A stretch of DNA of 46,205 bases from Gonium pectorale. Lineage: Eukaryota; Chlorophyta; Chlorophyceae; Chlamydomonadales; Volvocaceae. Below, one piece after another: positions 11,901-23,401 of this stretch. Under the pieces are notes generated by a model, which worked only from the letters and a program-made list of their open reading frames with translations, had not been told where the DNA came from and made no database searches. Where the stretch lies: the NCBI GenBank assembly GCA_001584585.1, contig LSYV01000014.1:1877113-1923317 (forward strand). The letters run 5' to 3'. The translations under genes and the position numbers were made by a program. Each line of letters begins with the position of its first letter. Position 1 is the stretch's first letter.

Positions 11901-12843
11901 TGCGTGTAAGAAGGATGCGGACGTCCGAGGTGGGGCGAGGGTAGCCTTTCTGCACCCGGCGGTGGCTGGTGGGGTGCCCGCCCTCAAGGGCCGGCATCGC
12001 CACCATGACCTCATGGGTTTCCGAGGGGGCCGGGATGTGCTCTCGCTGGCGGTGCAAGCCCCTCGCGCCCCACAGCGCATCCGCCCAACACTGGCGGCCC
12101 GCGTAGTCCCCACAGAGAGCCAATAAGGCACAGGTGCCGTGTAGGGAGGGGCGGCCCCTGCCCACGTGTGAGGCCCCGCCCGTCTACGCGACAGCAGCCT
12201 CCGAAGTTCCGAGGTAGGTACTTGGCGTCGTCCGCATGTGTTACGTATGCGCGACGGAGCGCAGGAAACAGGTCTGAGAAGCAGCGAGCAAAGGCATCCT
12301 GGCCGGCAGCCCGTGGGCCGTGATTTCGCGTGTAGAGGTGGCTGCGCTTCCGGCGCTGGGCATGTCCCGCACCCTGCCCCGTCGCTGCCCAGCACCCCCA
12401 GCCGCGCCCGACAAGGCCCCCCAGGAGGCGTGACGCTGGCGGCACAGCACGCAGGGGGGCGCTCACTAGGGACCAACGCAACGGTAGCCCCGTGATGGGT
12501 GTGAGAGGACCCATGAGCGGAGGTTGCCATGGGGAGGCGGGCTTCAGACCGGTCGAGCCCATCCGGCGATTCAGGGGAAGCCGCGCCGGACCCTCCGTCG
12601 GTGCCCGCCGGACCCCTCGTCGGTACGCCGGGCCTGTCCGTGGCCTCACCTGCTGGCGCGCTGCCCAGCATCGCCACAAACCGCCACTCCCTCTGACAGG
12701 ACCGAGCTGGATAGCGCTCGCTCGGCTGCGTGCAGTGGCGTCACGCTGCTTGCACGCTTGCAGGGTCGAGTCTGCGGTCCATCCGTTGCGTGACCAGAAA
12801 ATGGCTTGGGACTAGCGCGCTGGTTAAGCGCTGAGCGGTGCAT
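8958..12843 (-). CDS. FKBP19: Thylakoid-lumen FKBP-type peptidyl-prolyl isomerase, FKBP19-like
   Basis: Immunophilin of the chloroplast lumen. Minus-strand exons: 12650-12843, 11652-11772, 10830-10901, 10430-10493, 10160-10206, 9595-9699 and 8958-9152; 265 aa, close to the plant protein. The start at 12843 gives an Arg/Ser/Ala-rich transit region (MHRSALNQRASPKPFSGHAT). Exon 1 ends in phase 2 and joins exon 2 as SRREMLLGAAMLLPAAGLL, a twin-arginine signal with hydrophobic core (65-85) and an AEAADA cleavage site, predicting Tat import. The FKBP domain follows: DTVVIDWDGYTIGYYGRPFE (~143-162), VIPAFEEAVASMK, GGIRRIIVPVELGYP. The C-terminal KPSTFAGDRALDFVLANKG and DKTLLFDVELVRV are typical of FKBP19. 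Compared with FKBP12, the Asp of the FD pair is Glu and the binding-pocket Trp is Phe, so isomerase activity may be weak. The first exon is inferred from phase and motif; later exons are firm. Confidence 0.88.
11816..11847. repeat. Short tandem repeat in FKBP19 intron 1
   Basis: Three imperfect copies of a GAGTACGGCAT(TT) unit, in the intron just upstream (in gene sense) of the acceptor of the exon encoding the twin-arginine signal. No function is suggested. Confidence 0.6.
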
Positions 12844-13327
12844 CTGTGCGGTTGAAGGACAAGGGGATGGGGCGGGCTGGGGCCTCCCGCTGAGCGGGCA
12901 AGTGGGCAGCACAACAATGAGAACGCACACGGAGAAGGCCAGAACGTTCAATGCATAAAAGCGTCGCCACGCGGGCGTACGGCCGGGTTGCACACTGGGC
13001 GTCAGCAAGACAACGCCTAGAACATGTTTTTACACCTTTGCTCCCGTCCAATTCCTAAATACACCCAATCCAAGCCATTTACTGGACGCACAACTTAGCG
13101 GTAGTAGCGTTAAGTGAAAGTCTCACCAAGCCAGGAAGGCTGTTGAAACAGATGCTGGTTGAACACTAGCAGCCAGAACGCGCTGGCTATCAAGCATATG
13201 TCAGTGTCAGTAGTCGGTCGCGTCAACAGCCCAGAAGTGGCGCGCAGTGGGCCACACGGGTAGAGTCCGCCTGTGTGGCCCCTTCAGAGGTAGCAGCAGA
13301 TAACTTAGTACAATAAGAGAGTTGAGA
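12844..13327. promoter_or_regulatory. Divergent intergenic region, FKBP19 / Raf-like kinase
   Basis: A 484-bp gap separates the start codons of two genes transcribed away from each other, so both promoters and 5' UTRs should lie here. An AT-rich patch at about 13043-13080 and a CATAAAAG word near 12954 are the only promoter-like features noticed. Neither is convincing alone. Confidence 0.45.
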
Positions 13328-16300
13328 ATGTGGAGGAGCGTGCTATCCCTTCTGGACTCGCAACATTCTCCTCTGCCGTCGCACTACAAGCCGTCCGCGT
13401 CTGCGAGGCGCCCGCTCGCGGACCTGGAAGCGGCTGGGCTCCCAGAGTCGCCTGCGGGTCCACGCCGCGTGCTGCTGGAGGACGACGAGGATGCAGACGA
13501 ATATAACACGCACGACCTGCACGACCAGCAGCATGCTGTGGGTGTGCACATTGGGCGGAGGCGGACCGTCTCCGTGGGCGGCCACGAAGCTCCGGGCAGC
13601 TACCATCCGCAAGCACATACGCAGCACCCAGGGACTGCCCAAGTAGTCCTCGACGTGGCGCAAGGACCCGCCTCAGGGCCTCTCTGCGCTGATGACTCCT
13701 TCACTGCCGGGACCCAGCTCTGGCCCCGAGGCTCGCTGGGCAACCCGGCGGCATCGGATGCAGTCACCCCCATGCCAGGGGCGAAGACGGCGCCGCAGGC
13801 AGTAGTCAGCCTGTCTGACTACGCGACGTACTCATCGGATCAAACTGCTGACGCCACGGCGGAGCTGCACGCGATGCAGGGGGGGCCCGGCAAGCAGCAC
13901 CAGCACCATCAACCGCCCCAACATGCCGGCCATGGTAATGGACATGGAAATGCCAACAACGGGCGCCGGCCCAGCCACAACATACCGCCCAACGGCGCGC
14001 TCGGGGGACTCTACGGCCCGGGGCTGTTCCGACACGATTCCTACCCGCCGCCCATGGACCCAGCCAAGGCGGGCATGGCGCGAGAGGCCGCGGCGCGGGG
14101 CCCACCCGCGGCGCGCTTTGAGGAGCTGCGCTTCGTGCAGCAGATTGGCGAGGGAGGCTTTGGGCGGGTAAGCGACAGGCGGGCTTTGATGTGCACCCGT
14201 GGCTTGACGGGCTTGGCTCAGCGGCTGGGGTAGGCAGGATGGGAAGGGGCTGATGAGCGGTCTCGGCAGGCCTCGGTTTGAGCTGCGCAGGGTGGGTGGG
14301 ACTGGACGGGGGCTGGGGCAGATCTACAGGGGCCACGTCGGCACTGGGGACTGCTCGGTAGGCTGCCTTAGTGGATTAGTACAGGGCTGCGGTAAGCTGC
14401 GACGAGTGCGGGGTCGGAAGGGAAATGCTGCAGGGGGGATGTCACCATTGGACTCCATGGGGTTCACTCAGGGCCGGATGCGCAAAAAGACGCCGTCCCC
14501 CAACCGCCCTCCCGGTTGCCCTCCTCCGCCTCGGCCTTCCCGATCCGCCGGCAAGCGTTCTGTTGCCCGGCTAACACCGGATGGCAGCACCGTATAATTC
14601 CTCCCATTTCGCCGCCCTCGACCATTCCAGCCTTCGCCTCACAAAGTGCGCGCTCCTGACTGGTTGGTCACGCCTTGCTTGACCCCTCGCCCGTGCCACG
14701 TTTGGCGCGGTGCGCGTCTCAGGCATTATCCTCCACCGGGTCACCGCTTCCCACGGCTGAGTGACCCCCTCCCTCCCTCGCTCCCTCCCTCCGGCAGCCC
14801 GTCCTCATCACATCCTTGTCATCACACCCCCTCAAACCCGTCCCCTTCGGCCCCTCTGTGCTGCTTTTGTATGGACGCGTCAACAGTGCCCTACTCGTCA
14901 GTCATCTCTCCGTTCTCGACTGAGCAGCCCCTCCCCTCCCGCCCCGGTCGGGAGAGGAATGTCCCCCTGGGCTTCTCTACTGAGAAAGCCTTCCAAACCC
15001 ACTGCCCCTCCCGCCCCCCCCAACCACCGCCTTCTGCAGGTGTACTACGGCTACTGGCAGGGGCAGCGTGTTGCCATCAAGCTCGCGCACCCCGCCTCGG
15101 GGCCCGACCCAGGGGCGCTGGTGCGGGAGTTTACGCGGGAGGTGGCGGCCATGAGCGCGCTGCCGCCCCACAAAAGTGAGCGCCCGGGGAGCGGGGTGGA
15201 GGGGGGCCGCGAGGGGGGTGGAGGGGAAGGGCGGCCGTGGGGGCGGGACGGAGCGGAGGGCTACACGCTGGGGCGTGGCGGAGCCGTGGCGGGGGCGTCG
15301 TTGGCCATGTCTCGCACGCGCATGCGTGGGAGGGGGCGCTGCAATGGGCGTGGGCGGGGAAAGTGGTGGATGCTTGGCGGTTCCCAACAACACAGTGTCC
15401 TTTCGCGGGGGAAGCCTTGGCACCAGTTAGGAGGAAGAGGAGTAGCAACGGCTGCACCGCGCATGCAGCATCTGTCCACGGGATTCTCGCGAAGCTTGCG
15501 GACCACCCAACCAACCCTCCCTGATTTCCCAGACTTCCCCCACTCCACTCCATCCACCCTATATACGCACCCCTGCGCCGTCCAGACGTCCTGACGCTCC
15601 TGGCGGCCTGCACCGAGCCCCCCCAGCTGGCGCTCGTCACCGACTACTGCGCCGCCGGCTCGCTCTACAGCCTGCTGCACGCGCCGCGCCCCGCCGGCGG
15701 CGGCCCGCCGCTGCCGCAGCTGCTGTCGGTGTGCCTGGGCGTGGCGACGGGCATGGCGTGGCTGCACCGGCACTCGATCCTGCACCGCGACCTCAAGTCG
15801 GCCAACATCCTGCTGGACAACAGCGGCAACGCCAAGATTGCGGACTTTGGGCTGGCCAAGATCTACAACGGCCACCACCGGCAGGTGGGTAGTGGTTGGC
15901 AGCGGTTGCGCGGTTCCACGGGTTGTCGGTGTAGTTGGTGTGGGGGGGGGCCGCGCGCGCGTGTGACGTGTTGGGGCTGGCCACCTGGCGGCGCCGCCCC
16001 GTTGGCCCATGGCGAGGCCCTGGTGCCTTTGCAAGGGCCACGCGCCGCACCGCAGGATCGCCGCTGCCTCCCGCTCCTTCCCTCCCCCCTTGCCTCCCTT
16101 CCTGTCGTCGCCCCCGCTGCCGACCCGCTGAGTGGCATCTTCTCGCCCCCCATCCCACGCGCCTGCCTCCCTCCCCCGTTTTCCACGTCGTTCCCGGGTC
16201 CTGCCTGCCTGCCTCTGCTTCGCCACCATGCGCCAGGTAATGACTGGCGGCCTGGGCACCTACCAGTGGGCGGCGCCCGAGGTGTTGGCACACCAGCGGT

Positions 16301-17783
16301 ACAGCGAGAAGGCCGACGTGTACAGGTGGGCGGGTGGGCGAGCGGAAGGGTGGATTGGCGCACAGGAGCCGCATATGGGGGAGGCGTGCGTGGGCGCACC
16401 ATGGGAGGGGTGCGGGGCATGTGCTGCGGCTACGTGGCAGAGGTGCGTCGGGTAACGGGGTGGGGGTGGTGCGGCGGGCGGTGCGGCGCGGTGCGCGGTG
16501 GTGTTCGGGACGGCGGGCGGGGTTCGGCTGGCAGGGGGCAGGTGGCTCGTCATGGCTTCATGAGGCAGGCGGGCGCGGGCGCCGTCACCTGCTCCAGCCT
16601 GCCTCATGAAGACGACCACCCCGGCGCTCGCCGCTCACGGTACTCCCTTGCATGTCGCTTGCCCCTCCCCGGCGGCACGGCTGACACTCCTGCTCCCGCG
16701 GCCCTTGCTTCGCAGCTTCGGCGTCGTGCTGTGGGAGTGCCTGACGGGGCGGCTGCCGTATGAGGTAAGGCACCTCCTCGGCCTTGCCCCCAGTGACTGG
16801 GTAGTGTAGAGCCGGCTGTGGGCATGAGTGTGTCCGCGCAGGCAGAAACCATGGGGAGCCGGGTTCTGGCGTGTCCTCGAGTGCTGAAGCGCGCAGCGTG
16901 GGCACACCGCCCTGAGTTGCGTGCCTTGGCACCTGTGCACCCTCGCCGCCACCGCCGCCCCCCTACCGTGGCCCCCCTCGCCTGCGCGCCTGGTCTGACC
17001 CATCTGTCCCTCGCCGCGGGCGTGCTCTCCTCGGGTTTGCCTCTCCCTGTCATGCAGGGCATGACGGCCGTGCAGGCGGCTGTCGGGGTTGTCAACCACG
17101 GCTTGCGCCCGGAGATCCCGCGCGCCACGCCGCCCGCCATGGCCGACCTCATCCGCGCCTGCTGGGCGGCGGTTCCGGAGCAGCGGCCCTCCTTCACCCA
17201 AATCGAGCTGCAGGTGGGCGGGGGCCTGACGTTGCATCTCAGATGTTCGACACGGTTGGAAAGAGCGTGCCCGGGTCCTGTCGGCCGGTCCCTCGTGAAT
17301 GGAAGGGGGGCGCCCTCCTGCGTTGGAAGGGGGCCCGGGCCTGGAAAGCACGGGCCTGGAAGCAAGCTTACAATCGGGTCGTGAACGCGCTGGGCGTGGC
17401 TTGCACCGTGGTACGGCACCGGACTCGGGGTTTGAATGTTCGCCACAGCGTCCTCATACGTGTTTTCAGTATGTGTATATGTCTGTCGTCTCTGTCCGCA
17501 GGTGGCTGTGTTGTTGCAGCAGGCGCGGGAGGCCGCAGCCGCCAGCCTCGGCAGAGGGAGCGTCAGCAGCATCGGGAGCAGCAGCGGCGGAGGCGGCGTG
17601 GGGAGCGGTGGAGGCGGCGTTCCCGCCGGCGCGATGAGCCCCATTCGACTGCCGCAGCCGCCGCAGCCGCAGCCGGGGTTAGGGCCGCTAGCGGCGGGCG
17701 CGATGGGAGTGATGGCTGGCGGCGGTGGGGGCCTGGGTCCCGCCGGGCCGATGGCGCGCGCGGGCGCAGCAGGCCTGTGGTAG
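13328..17783 (+). CDS. Raf-like (TKL family) serine/threonine protein kinase
   Basis: Cytosolic protein kinase, 616 aa. Exons: 13328-14167, 15040-15175, 15586-15884, 16237-16325, 16716-16764, 17058-17213 and 17502-17783, all GT-AG and phase-consistent. The ATG at 13328 opens a ~265-residue low-complexity N-terminus rich in His, Asn, Gln and Gly with no known domain. The kinase domain is complete: P-loop GEGGFG (274-279, with the intron placed just after it), VAIK with Lys294, [11 protein letters not shown] (392-402), DFGLAK (412-417), [10 protein letters not shown] (432-441), [17 protein letters not shown], and the subdomain XI Arg in [15 protein letters not shown] and the glycine-rich sequence favour the TKL/Raf-like class over receptor-like kinases; no membrane segment is present. 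A Gly/Ser/Pro-rich tail (about 524-616) follows. Every catalytic residue is intact, so it should be active; substrate unknown. It is divergent from FKBP19. Confidence 0.9.
14945..15000 (+). repeat. Copy 1 of a shared intronic element
   Basis: About 56 nt near the 3' end of intron 1 of the Raf-like kinase, 39 nt before the acceptor. It matches 45188-45242 in an intron of the cyclase gene at about 49 of 56 positions by eye, with one single-base gap. The best block is GGCTTCTCTACTGAGAA followed by GCCTTCCAA. Confidence 0.75.
16556..16611. repeat. Perfect 15-bp inverted repeat in a kinase intron
   Basis: The left arm CTTCATGAGGCAGGC (16556-16570) and right arm GCCTGCCTCATGAAG (16597-16611) are exact reverse complements with a 26-nt loop. 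They lie in the intron between the exons ending at 16325 and starting at 16716. It could fold as an RNA hairpin or be the remnant of a small inverted-repeat element. Confidence 0.85.
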
Positions 17784-19478
17784 AGGAGCCAGGCAGCGTA
17801 CGGATACGGTTCGCCTCTGGCAGAATGACCCGCGGGTCAGCGAGCCGAGGTGTGTGGGGGAGAGAGACGAGATTCGGTGAGAACTAGAGAGAGCTATAGT
17901 GGGAGAGTGAACGAATGAGGACCGGTGCTTGTCGGCCAGCCGCGTTGCTGGAAGACGAGGCGAGGCGCGATCTCGTGCAAGAAAGGGTTGGTTGATTGCT
18001 GTGTGGAGACGCTTGCCTACTGTACGGTAGTGTGCCGTAAACGCATGGATCGTGCATTCGCATGTGTGGTTGTGTCTTGGTATATTGAAAGGAGGTGGGG
18101 CCAGGGGCCTACGGCGGTATGCCGCCGGGGAGGCGGAGGCCATTAACTGTCGTTGATGGGCGGAGAGTCCCCGGCTGTTCCCCATGTTCCAATATTATGG
18201 AACAAAGCCAGACAATACAGCCCTCCGGGGAGGGCGCACTACACAATAGCACACATAGCACATCATAGCGATATGGCATGTGTGTGGGGCGCCTTTCCGG
18301 CGCCAATGCGACACTGTGTTGCGGCGATGGGGCCTCGGTATAGTTGCGGTGGGGCATGGTTGGTGTGCTGAGGTGCGGCGTGTGTTTGTCTGTTGTCGCC
18401 ACGCTATGAAGTAGAAAAACGCCTCCGATAAGACGTGCCAAGGGGCTGACGCGTTGGTGCTGGCTTCAGTTAACACGGACCCATGGGTCGGTGCCCGCTG
18501 GGCCTGGGCCCGGCCCATGCGCTCCATTCGCCGCGCTGGGCTCAGCTGCCCGCCCGCAGTTGCGCGCCGGGGTGCGCGCCGTGACCTCGGCAACAGATTA
18601 CCATGCGAATGACTCCTCTGTACTTTCGTAGCTGCCATGCGCACTCATGGCAACCGCTTTTGCCAACCCTCCTACACCTGACTACCTAATGTCTCCACCT
18701 ACCTTATGTTTCCCGATTCGCACAGCCGCGATTCTTGGGTGGTGTGCGGAGGCGGGATTTGTGTTGTGGCCGTTGTGGTTATCTTGGCAATCATTTCTGG
18801 CGCTTTGTCGCGTGTTGGCCAAGCACGGTCAAGGCCAGGAAGAGTGGGTCCCCGACCGGGAAACGCAGCAAGCGCCGCGCCCAGCCTGCTGCGGCCATGG
18901 TGATTCCCCAGCACCACCCGCAGCGCCTGTGTGGCGGGCCCTGTTGGCTGGCGTCTACCACTGGGCGCGGCGGTTCCGTTCCTGCGGCTCTGTGTGTTCG
19001 TACATATGTTCCGGAGGCGCGTCCTGGCGTGTTGGGCTCCTGGTGCACCCTGGCGCATGTGTCGGGGGCCTGCGTGGGGGTTGCTCCGCACAACTCCGCT
19101 CTGTGCGTGTACTGGGCAGTCATCTGCAGAGTCCGACACCGGCCCTGCTCCGGTGTTGGCCCCGTCAGGTCCCGGCGTCCGGCTGGTAACACACTGTGCG
19201 TTGTGGAGTGGATTGTGCATGCATGGACACACAACCAGTACACAATGTCTTGACGTACATATCGGGGTAGTGATACGGACGCCCATACACACGGTCTCTG
19301 GGCTGCGCCCGTCACTTGGGGTCCCGGGATGGTACTGTGCAGGTCATCTGGCGGGGTTGGGTGATGCCTTGTACTTGGGTGTGCGGACTGCTTTTGGATC
19401 GTCAGCGCGTCTTCGAGGGCCTGGCTGCTAGGGATCTCCAGCTCAGCCTGCCGTAGGGGTAGGGGGTTCCCTTTCAGT

Positions 19479-19680
19479 GATGAGGATGGCTCAGGCTCGG
19501 CTTGGGGAGGGGAGGGGCAGATGTGCACGCCAATTCAAGGTGGGATTGCTTGGGTGAGCCGCACGGGAGGGGCGGCCCGTGCGCCAGCAAGGGTAGTACG
19601 GCACGTGTGTAACGGAATCTCAGACATGCATCTCTGCTTTGCTTCCTCAATTATCAGGCTGCAACAGCCTGGAGCAGAAA
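19479..19680 (+). repeat. Diverged direct repeat, copy A
   Basis: Aligns by eye with 20078-20220. Shared words in order: GAGGATGGCTC, GGCTTGGGGA or GGTTGGGGA, CGCCA(A/G)TTCAAG, GGGATTGCT, TGTAACGGAA, CTCAGACA, ATCTCTG, CTGCTTCC and ATCAGGCTG(C/A)(A/G)ACAGCCTG. Copy A is longer because of an insertion around 19556-19605. This looks like two old copies of a repeat element. Confidence 0.65.
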
Positions 19681-19872
19681 TGACATTTTACAACAATTAC
19701 GTGATAAACACCATGACGAATTGACACCCGAGCAGAATGAGGGGACACAGCCACCTTAGTTCTACCGTACTGTACGGCCGTAGCGGTTCTCCACGGCATG
19801 TAGTGGGCTGTACGACGTCACAGCCCTCAATGCAATTTCTTCCAGTCACAACCGCGGTATCAAAACCTAATT

Positions 19873-19930
19873 AGGCGCCGAAGGCGTACCGTCGAGCGCA
19901 AGGGCGCGCGGGAACTTTGGCTGCGGACAG
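19873..19930 (+). repeat. Dispersed repeat, copy 1 (TAGGCRCCGAAGGCGTA)
   Basis: About 30 nt starting TAGGCGCCGAAGGCGTACC match 23915-23944 at roughly 27 of 30 positions. Weaker similarity continues through a TTGCGGACA or CTGCGGACA block. It lies between the two direct-repeat copies, so it may belong to the same element family. Confidence 0.5.
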
Positions 19931-20077
19931 GGAGATACCAACATACCAACATAAAGAGCTCGTTTACCAGTGCAAAGGTGAACTCAGAACTTAGCCCCCG
20001 AGCCATCATTGTGAAATGAAATACCCACGAGGGGTTCCAGCACAGTCGGCCGTGCGAGTAAGGTCTGGCACATCCAT

Positions 20078-20220
20078 GACGAGGATGGCTCTCGGTTGGG
20101 GACATGGGGAGCAGAGCGCGCCAGTTCAAGTTCAGGGATTGCTACTGCATATGTAACGGAACCTCAGACACATATCTCTGTTCTGCTTCCACGGCTATCA
20201 GGCTGAGACAGCCTGCAGCG
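20078..20220 (+). repeat. Diverged direct repeat, copy B
   Basis: Same orientation as 19479-19680 and about 540-600 bp downstream. It preserves the same order of short identical blocks and ends at the ATCAGGCTG..ACAGCCTG motif. No terminal inverted repeats or target duplication could be assigned by eye. Confidence 0.65.
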
Positions 20221-20758
20221 CAGAGACCGCGACACTTGCGAAAAAAGGTCCCGCCCTTCCCGACAAACTTGGGTCCGTAACGGAGGCCGCGACACGCCAT
20301 AATGGCCGTTCTCCGGAAGCTGCCACTAGAAATGCCTTCGACAAGCGGTACTCGTACTGAACAGGGGAGTCTCCCCTGGTACTGAACACTGAGGCTGGGT
20401 ATCTTCCGCTACGGGCCTACCTTCGGTCGGACTGAAGTAACAGCACGCAAAATCCCGCTTTGAGGGCAGTGTATCCAGCTTGGACAACCGCAAATGCATC
20501 CAGATGGGGGGAAACATTTCGGTATTTCTGCCGAAATGGGGTCCCCACGTCATCGTCCAAACCGCAAAACATGCCCTACGTTTCGTCCGACGAAGGAAGA
20601 TAACCTGTACTGACTGAGCAGCTGGACAATGCTCACTGTAAAACTGAAACGCAAACGCTGCAGTGCCATACTACTGCCGGTAAGGCTCCTATGCTCGTAA
20701 GGGCACTGTTGCATTTGCTCATGATTGCCCTCGCGACTTGACCTCTACGACACCCCCC

Positions 20759-23401
20759 TCACTCATCCTCCTGCTCCTTGGCCCGTTCCAGCTTCTTGAA
20801 GTTCAGCAGCATTACGTTACCGCAGCCTCCCTCGCGTCTGCGGCAGCGCAACGCCCCACAGCCGGGACTGCCCTTTTTGGGTTTGACCCACTTGCCCGTC
20901 CAGTGCTTTCCGCAGCCGCGGGGGCACTCGAAGTCGTAGGGGCCCTTGCCGGTTTCACGGTTCCTCGCTTGGGCCTCCGCGTGCTTCTTATCCGCTATGG
21001 AAGGCCAGCAGGGCGGAAAGCGGAGAGGGCGTAAGCTCCTGCAGATACGCTGGAGGCGATCGCTGCAGCTACGTCTCCGCCAAGATGTATGGAGGCGAGC
21101 ATTCAAAGGCATGGTGGATAAGCTGTATGGCGGCTGGGGCCTAGGCAACGGGAAATGCCAGTGCGTCCAAGATGCAAAATGTGGTCTTCCAGCCTTACGA
21201 CATAGGTATGGCAGCTGTACCGCGCAGCCGCATGGCCGTGTGACACATTCCTCACCTCCGAGAGCCCCTTTTGACATCAAGGGACCACACATGGAAGGGG
21301 GCGGTTGGGAGCCGAAGATGGAATTAGCGGCGGGCCAAGCGGACCGGGTGGGATCCAGCAGTAGGAACCTATACAAGGACGTGGGCTCCTACTCGGGCTC
21401 ATCCCTAGTCTGTGAATACCAGGGCTTGGCCCACCGTCCCGCCCTCACCAATGGCGCTCATCGCGATCCTCTTGAAGTACGTGACCCTGCTGTCAAAAGC
21501 CGGCGACGGCTGCCCGTGGCTGCTCACGTACTTCTCCCGCTCCTCGTCGGTCCATGCCTTGAAGATGGCCTCGCCCATTGTTGCTTTGCCATGGATGACC
21601 TGCAAGGGAAGAGGCACAACTATACAAGTTTAACCTTAATCACCATGTCCATCCATGCCCAACCGCGCACCTACCTGTTGCTTCTTGCCGATCACAGTCA
21701 ACCGGTCGGATACGAACACATCCATGCCTGCCAGGATTGGGTTGGCCAGCCACCCGCGGTGCAGCAGAGCGTACACCGCCACCACGAAGCAGATGTGCTT
21801 GACGGTGCCGTCGTTGAGGACGAAGCGCAGCACGTGCCATGGGCGGCCGTACCTGAGTAAAGTGTCCCGGGTGAAAAGTCCAGTTCAGGCTCTGTCGGAG
21901 CAGGCCGCCCTACTTGAATGTCAGTGGAGCATCAGTACGCGTATGTAAAAGTGAGGGCTTTCAGCTTTCCTGACAACCATTGAGCAAATGCAGAGCCTCA
22001 CTTGTTGGTGTCTGTCTTCACGTGCACGGGCTCCCACCAGCTGTTGACGCGCGCCTCCACAAACTTGGGGGGCCGGCCGATGTCGCTCATCCACTCCAGG
22101 AGGCCCTTAAGCTGGATCCTCAGCTCCCCAACGCTGACCAGACACGTGTTTCCCTCGCGGAGCTTGTCAGCCGTTGGGCCCTCCATAATGACCAGCGTCG
22201 GCTCACGCTCCGTCAGCTTGCGCCGTGACCAGTGCGGTTTGGCGCCGTTGCGAACGTACTGGGTCAGCTTTCTGCGGTTGAAACGGAGGGAGTCCAGCGG
22301 GTCGTCTTTGGCGACCGGGAACTCCCCGTCCGTCCACTTCCCGCCGTGCCGCAGGATCTGGCCCTGCAGGTACTCGTCGCCCGCTCGGATCCTCTTTTCC
22401 ACGAACTCGCGGGCCTTTGCGTCGATTGGCCGCTCCTCGACATAGGCGGCTGGGAAGCACGGCAAGTATGACTTGTTTTCCGGGTGCACCTCCTCGTCTT
22501 CTGCAGGGCGTGGTGGCCCAGTAGGGGAAGTCAACCGTGGGGGGCTCAGCGAGTGGCCCGAGGGAAGCGCTCTCACATGCTAGGGCTTACATGTATGCAG
22601 GAGCGTAGGCGGCCTCTCTGCGCGTGTATACGGCATGGTTGCGGTGTAGCAAAAAAAAGTAGCGCCAGCGCGGCATCGGCCAGGAGGTAGGATTCATCTG
22701 CACGCGTGCACCCTACACATCCATGTTCTTCAAGCATACCTTCACTGGCCTCATCAGGGGCCGCTCCGCCGGTACCTTCAACTGCACCTTCCTCGCGCGC
22801 CGCTGACGCAGGGCCGTCTGCGGCAACTGGCAACACGGCAAGAGGGGTTGGTTGTGATATGGCGGGCGCGTGGGGGCGGCGGGAGGGACGCCACGGCACG
22901 CACAAGTTTGCACCGCAGGCCATTTGTGCACGGTTGTGAATGGCATGGCTAACGTGTCCGCATGTGTCCCCTCCCGAGCTCACGTTCGTTGCTGTCATCG
23001 TTGGAGACGCAGCGGGTGCTGGACTTAGGAGCGTCGTCAGGGGGCGCAGCCCACGCCTGAGTGATGTGCTGCCCGATTTTATGACATGCGATTTACATAC
23101 GGGATAGGGGAGTTGCGCCGGTAGTCAGGGGTCGACACAGCAGGTTAGGTACGCCTAAACGCTTTGGATTTGTAACGAATGCCATATGGAAGAAACCACT
23201 TGGTATTGAGCTCACCGGCAATGGCGTTGAGGGAGGGCTGGTGTTGTAGTCGGCAGGCGCAGTTTCGTCGGGCTCACGCTGGGCGTCCGGCTGCTCCGCT
23301 GGACTGGCCGGCGAGTAAGAGATTGTAGAGCTGGACGAGCAGGTGGAGCCTGCTTCAGAGGGCTTGGAAACCAAGTAAGGGCCTTGGCTGGCGGCCGACA
23401 T
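20759..23401 (-). CDS. Unknown protein with C-terminal Cys/His cluster
   Basis: Not recognised. Minus-strand exons: 23216-23401, 22984-23023, 22740-22826, 22002-22500, 21675-21852, 21449-21599 and 20759-20994, all GT-AG and phase-consistent, 458 aa. Residues 1-104 are Ser/Pro/Glu-rich and probably disordered. Residues 106-380 are ordered-looking and charged, with RFNRRKLTQYVRN, ELRIQLKGLLEWMSDIGRPP, YGRPWHVLRFVLNDGTVKHI, a hydrophobic ICFVVAVYALLHRGW stretch and WTDEEREKYVSSHG. The C-terminus holds C404-x3-C408-x2-H411-W, C426, C431 and C438 within DFECPRGCGKHW..GCGALRC..GGCGN, a plausible zinc site, then a Lys/Glu-rich end. The small exons 2 and 3 are the least certain; exons 4-7 are supported by continuous coding and exact phases. 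A 3CxxC-like or zinc-ribbon fold is only a guess. The seven-exon structure argues against a simple transposon ORF. Confidence 0.75.

Larger units (their letters stand above)
17784..20758. other. Gene-poor region with diverged repeats
   Basis: About 3 kb between the stop of the Raf-like kinase and the stop of the unknown zinc-cluster gene. The first few hundred bases should be the kinase 3' UTR. ORFs of up to 245 codons exist on both strands at 18647-19528, but they overlap heavily, lack any recognisable motif and have no supporting splice structure. From about 19480 the base composition becomes more AT-rich and repeated segments occur. Confidence 0.55.

Noticed and set aside
11259..12677. Long (472-codon) minus-strand ORF
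   Set aside because: It contains the real FKBP19 exon 11652-11772 in frame, but the rest reads through FKBP19 introns 1 and 2. Exon phases and the conserved domain give a spliced gene instead.
18647..19528. Overlapping ORFs of 166-245 codons on both strands
   Set aside because: None has a motif, a credible start or a splice pattern; open frames of this size are common by chance in GC-rich DNA.
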